A stretch of DNA of 64,000 nucleotides from Chrysogorgia sp. JL179-B06 (lineage: Eukaryota > Cnidaria > Anthozoa > Scleralcyonacea > Chrysogorgiidae), in NCBI GenBank assembly GCA_035772405.1, contig JAYKKM010000263.1:2356501-2420500 (forward strand). The letters are read 5' to 3'. The notes below the pieces were generated by a model. The model was not told where the DNA came from, ran no database searches, and saw nothing but the letters and a program-made list of their open reading frames with translations. Each line of letters opens with the position of its first letter. The first letter of the stretch is position 1. A program made the position numbers and the translations under genes. Positions 60,547 to 64,000 of the stretch are shown in pieces.

Positions 60547-60810
60547 CATAGTCAATAGAGGTATTGTCTGCAAACGCGCCAAAGTCTTTGTTCTATGTTT
60601 TTGTTCACGTTTATGCAAATGTGTGCACTTTCACACTTGCTGAACACATTGTATTTTCTGTATAATGAAGCAGGCAGCCAATGAATAAAGATTAATGAAC
60701 GTAAAACAAATGAATTGTGCACTTTCAGGGCATCCTCAACATAAATCGCAGCTTGTTGTTAGCCTCTTTGATGTTCGCTGCGTTTCCAGACCATACCTCT
60801 ATTGACTATG
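60547..60810. mobile_element. MITE with 7-bp target duplication
   Basis: The outer arms CATAGTCAATAGAGGTA at 60547-60563 and 60794-60810 are exact complements, and similarity continues inward to about 38 bp with few mismatches. GTTAGGG flanks both ends and fits a 7-bp target-site duplication. The interior is about 185 bp and non-coding. Confidence 0.65.
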
Positions 60811-61099
60811 GTTAGGGTTATGGTTAGGATTACATTTACAGGCTAGATTGGTAATCTGCATATAGTAAGGATGGATGCCTGCCACCATGTCCTAGCTATT
60901 ATCCTGGGAGAATAGGACCTTTTAAGGTAAACGACGCTATCTTGCAGGGGGTGAGCTGGCGGTTTTCCATGGCGTCCTTTGTTTACACTGTGTTTTGGTT
61001 TGCGTACAGCTCTCTTTGATCGATTGATTTGTAGTTCGAAGTCGTTTAAACATCCAACGATCAAGCATTGCTTTGTGAGTAAAAGCAGCCAGAGGAGAA
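60811..61099. other. Spacer upstream of the YqaJ gene
   Basis: No open frame is supportable. It probably holds the 5' part of the downstream gene, whose N-terminal exon is not clear. Confidence 0.4.
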
Positions 61100-63201
61100 G
61101 TTCGAATATGAACACTTTCTCGGCTGGACTGTGTCTTCGTTGAAAGATTTCCTCGGTATACGTGGCCTTAAGCAGAGCGGGGAAAAAGCTGAACTTGTTG
61201 CCAGAGCTTTTGGAGCATATGAACTGAAAGAAATTTTCCCAAGAAGAAATTTATGAGAAGGTCAAAGAGGAGTATTCCAAAAGGCTTGCAACCAACGGCA
61301 TAAAAAGCGACCTGAGTGGACTACCAGAGCAAGCTTGGGCAGACAACATACACGAGTGGCCGAAAGTCGACGATGGAAAGCTATTTAGCTACATCTTAAG
61401 AGTTAAAGCGGTGGATGTCGACTACATAGGAAAGCACAAGGATCAAAAGGCATATTCCTACTGCATGAGTGGCTTTGTTGACACAGTTTTTGTCGCCAAA
61501 TGCCCCTCAAACAGCAGGTTCACTTTCCTAAAAGGCAAAGTCTCTCCCTCCCAACGGCTGCGTGATGATCATGACGTCCTGGTGTACCTGTATAGCTGGC
61601 ACTGGTGAGGTTTGTAACCATGTAATCGCCCTCCTATACAAAGTCAACTATGCATTCAACAAGGATTATGTCTCACCAGCCTGTACAAGTGTCCCTCAAG
61701 GTTGGAATAAGGGGACGAAGAAAGAAGTTACACCGAGCAAAATTAAAAACTTAACTTTCCGTAAAGACAGGAAAACAAAAGAGAGACTTGACAGAGATCC
61801 AGCTTTCGATCAAACACTAAGAACAGTGTTTGATCCCCGTAAACCTCAAGACAGAGAGATGACCAATGAAAGAGTGTCAAAGCTGCTGAATTCCATCAAA
61901 GAAATCCTACCAGATGCCTGTGTGCTGTATTCCATCGAACATGGTAGAGATAATAGTCTACGTCCACCTTTAATGGAAAAAGCTGTGGAATTTATGGCAA
62001 ATGATGCCTTGAAAAGCAAACCACTTGAAGAAACAGCCATTGTTTATTCAGCATGCCCAAATGACAAGTGCCCAAGTAAAAAAAATTGAATTGGAAACAC
62101 AGGGCCAAAGCTCGAACAGTTTGTGGAAACAGCAAAGACGTGGCCGGATTACTGCATCCAAGTTTCACCAAATTTCCACCAAAACTGAAACTATTTTGAA
62201 ACAGAGGAAAAAATACGAAGAAACCCCGGTACAGTCCTGTGGTATCCAGTATTGTTGGTGAATCGATGGACATTTCTCATCTTCCACCAATCGTATGGGG
62301 AATCACCCATGAGAAAGATGCAATAAAGGCATTTCTGGCAGATGTAGCTTGTCATCATGAAAATGGTCTAGAAGGTTTTCGTCAGTGTGGCCTGTTTGTA
62401 AAAGCTGACTACCCCTACCTTGCTGCTTCACCAGATGGAGTGTTTTCATGCAGATGCTGTGGTCCTGCAACAGTGGAGGTCAAGTGCCCCTATTCAGTGA
62501 GAAACGAGAGTTTGCTTGAGAAAGAAGTCTTCAAACGTGTCGAGTTTCTCGAAGACCACAATGGGCAACCACGGCTAAAGCGTGTACACAAGTACTACAG
62601 ACAAGTTCAAGCTCAGATGTGGGTGTGTGGTGTTAAGCACTGCTTTTTCATTGGGTGGACTGAAGGACACAGACCACTTTATGAAACAATCCAATGTGAT
62701 GAAGCATTTTGTTCAAGTGTGGTGAACAATTTGACTTTATTTTATAAGACTTATGTTTTACCTTGTATGCTTGGATACCGTGATATTTTGCTGTGTCCAA
62801 AGTGTGAAAAGGTTATTTTGGAGACAGCAGAAATCAACCAACCAGCAGAAGAAACCAGCATTTCTTGTACCACATGTTGGCACTTACCTTGTGCTAGGCT
62901 TACTCTGTTATGTGCCAAGTCCTTAGATGCCTGGCTATGTTGCAGTTGCCTGGTCGATGCAACTGATCCAACTGATGATGAGAGTGATGGTGAAGATGAA
63001 GGTGCATGCAGTTCTGGTGATCCACCTCCTCCCAATCACAAGATAAATAATGTATGTTCAGTATGTTTACTGAGTGAAATTCCTGTTGGTGGAGAGCATA
63101 TTTGCTCAGTTTGCAGAAAGGCTGTTCATGCATGGTGTAGTAACCACGAAGACGTTACCAGTTCAGCGAACTTGGTATGCAATTTTTGCATTGCAGACTA
63201 A
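61100..63201 (+). pseudogene. SAP / SWIM / YqaJ exonuclease / PHD gene, frameshifted
   Basis: Parts in order: a SAP DNA-binding domain at about 61105-61230 (TVSSLKDFLGIRGL, then SGEKAELVARAF); a region with NIHEWPKVDDGKLFSYI; a SWIM zinc motif near 61590-61640 (CTC...AGTGEVCNH); a YqaJ-type exonuclease from about 62110 to 62720 with GRITASKF, PDGVFSC and EVKCPYS, the acidic and Lys residues of its catalytic site; and two PHD-like zinc fingers at 62793-63195 (CPKC...CTTC and CSVCLL...CSVCRK). Frame changes occur near 61240, 61590, 62060 and 62245; some may be introns. Such SWIM/YqaJ proteins are common in cnidarian genomes and are probably of mobile-element or viral origin. Confidence 0.7.
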
Positions 63202-63298
63202 CAAACTTTTGAATGTATGTATTTTTATTTAAAATTATACAATTAATCAATTATTATATATTTGACATAATCTTGCCTTTTTTAATATGTTCATAATA
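63202..63298. other. AT-rich spacer
   Basis: AT-rich sequence after the PHD gene, with no feature seen. Confidence 0.5.
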
Positions 63299-63411
63299 AT
63301 GGGGCTTATGCAGGTTTATATTATACTTTTGGTGGTAAGAGTATATTAAACACCAAAGTGAGGGTTTGTAGTGAGAACAAAAGCGTGGTGTAAACCTGCA
63401 TAAGCCCCATT
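63299..63411. mobile_element. Short MITE-like inverted repeat
   Basis: AATGGGGCTTATGCAGGTTT and its complement lie at 63299-63319 and 63391-63411, exact over 21 bp. The middle of about 70 bp is non-coding. No clear target duplication was seen. Confidence 0.6.
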
Positions 63412-64000
63412 TCAAGGAGATTTAAAGTTCTTAAACATACTTGGTTGATAAAAATGTTTAGTAAATGATAATTTCTTCATGTCACCCATAAAGATGTTTG
63501 ACTGAGTGAACATTGAGATTTTATTATAATCAAACCTGTAAAATTAAAGACTTAGCACCAACCATTAATGTTAATACCCTTTCATCCCCAAGAGTGCCTT
63601 TAATATTTTACTCTGGCCAATGCCAGACAGAAAAAATGAAGAAATTACCTTGCATAATTTTTGTTACAATAATAAGTTTTCAGTATTTCCTATGCTGAAA
63701 ATAGTTCATGTACATATATCTACAATTTTAGAAACATTTAAAAATGTGGTGGTAACAAGTGAAAATAGAAAAATACTTGGTTCATATTCACACCCCTTGA
63801 ATGAGGGAAATACCAATAATTTATTAATTTCATCTGAACCATTAATATGATATTGATTCTATTTCATTCACCACCTTTACACTTTTTACATACTTTTTAT
63901 GGCAATGGGGGTTTACATGATGCTTTTGTTCTCACCGTCAAGCCTTGCTTTGGCTTAACACTGTATTCTCTTAACGTGAGGCTTGCTGGTAATAACAAAA
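63412..64000. other. Non-coding host sequence
   Basis: No gene supported. The block near 63900-63960 shares short words (TTTTGTTCTCAC and complement) with the MITE interior and may be a relative. Confidence 0.4.

Noticed and set aside
1..64000. tRNA, rRNA or riboswitch genes
   Set aside because: None could be recognised by reading; a tRNA scan would be needed to exclude degenerate copies.

Overview
The window is eukaryotic, from an animal genome rich in mobile DNA. It holds spliceosomal introns with GT...AG ends, APE-type LINE retrotransposons, PIF/Harbinger and mariner DNA transposons, MITEs and microsatellites. There are no bacterial operons, rRNAs or tRNAs that I could recognise. The repeat mix and the SAP/SWIM/YqaJ/PHD gene at the right end suggest a marine invertebrate, most likely a cnidarian. 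That host call is inference, not proof.

Two large virus-like elements of the Polinton/Maverick/adintovirus kind dominate. Element 1 (10890-25703, about 14.8 kb) is an old, broken Polinton. Its plus-strand genes are protein-primed-type DNA polymerase B, a small zinc protein, a packaging ATPase and two small virion-type proteins. Its minus-strand genes are an adenovirus-type protease, the double-jelly-roll major capsid protein, a basic core-type protein, a penton-like protein, a chromodomain integrase, a GRF zinc-finger protein and a Bcl-2-like protein. The Bcl-2-like gene sits inside the right terminal inverted repeat, and a decayed mirror copy lies at the left end. The polymerase has two likely introns, frameshifts, an in-frame stop and a deleted exonuclease motif. 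A mariner-type transposon splits the core-protein gene.

Element 2 (41991-60136, 18.1 kb) is far better preserved and is the main item of interest. Its terminal inverted repeats are nearly identical. The last 168 bp at each end form an imperfect palindrome centred exactly on TCGCGA, a form that could fold into a poxvirus-like hairpin. Genes are packed almost edge to edge: a 1223-residue polymerase with an inserted endonuclease VII-like HNH motif, three small membrane proteins, thymidine kinase, a BRO-N/nuclease/zinc-finger fusion, a fibre-like protein, two penton-like paralogues, integrase, major capsid protein, packaging ATPase and several unknown proteins. Only the integrase (two) and the capsid gene (one) carry frameshifts. 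I found no protease. The gene set describes a virus that replicates linear DNA with its own polymerase, raises dTTP supply with thymidine kinase, packages with the ATPase into a jelly-roll capsid and inserts with the integrase.

The rest is host repeat sequence. The left 10.9 kb carries MITEs, a minisatellite, an acidic-repeat exon and a LINE relic. Positions 26.5-32.2 kb carry two Harbinger-related remnants. Positions 32.7-41.8 kb are a stack of four decayed LINEs plus a long TA/TG microsatellite. The right end has a broken SAP-SWIM-YqaJ-PHD gene and two MITEs.
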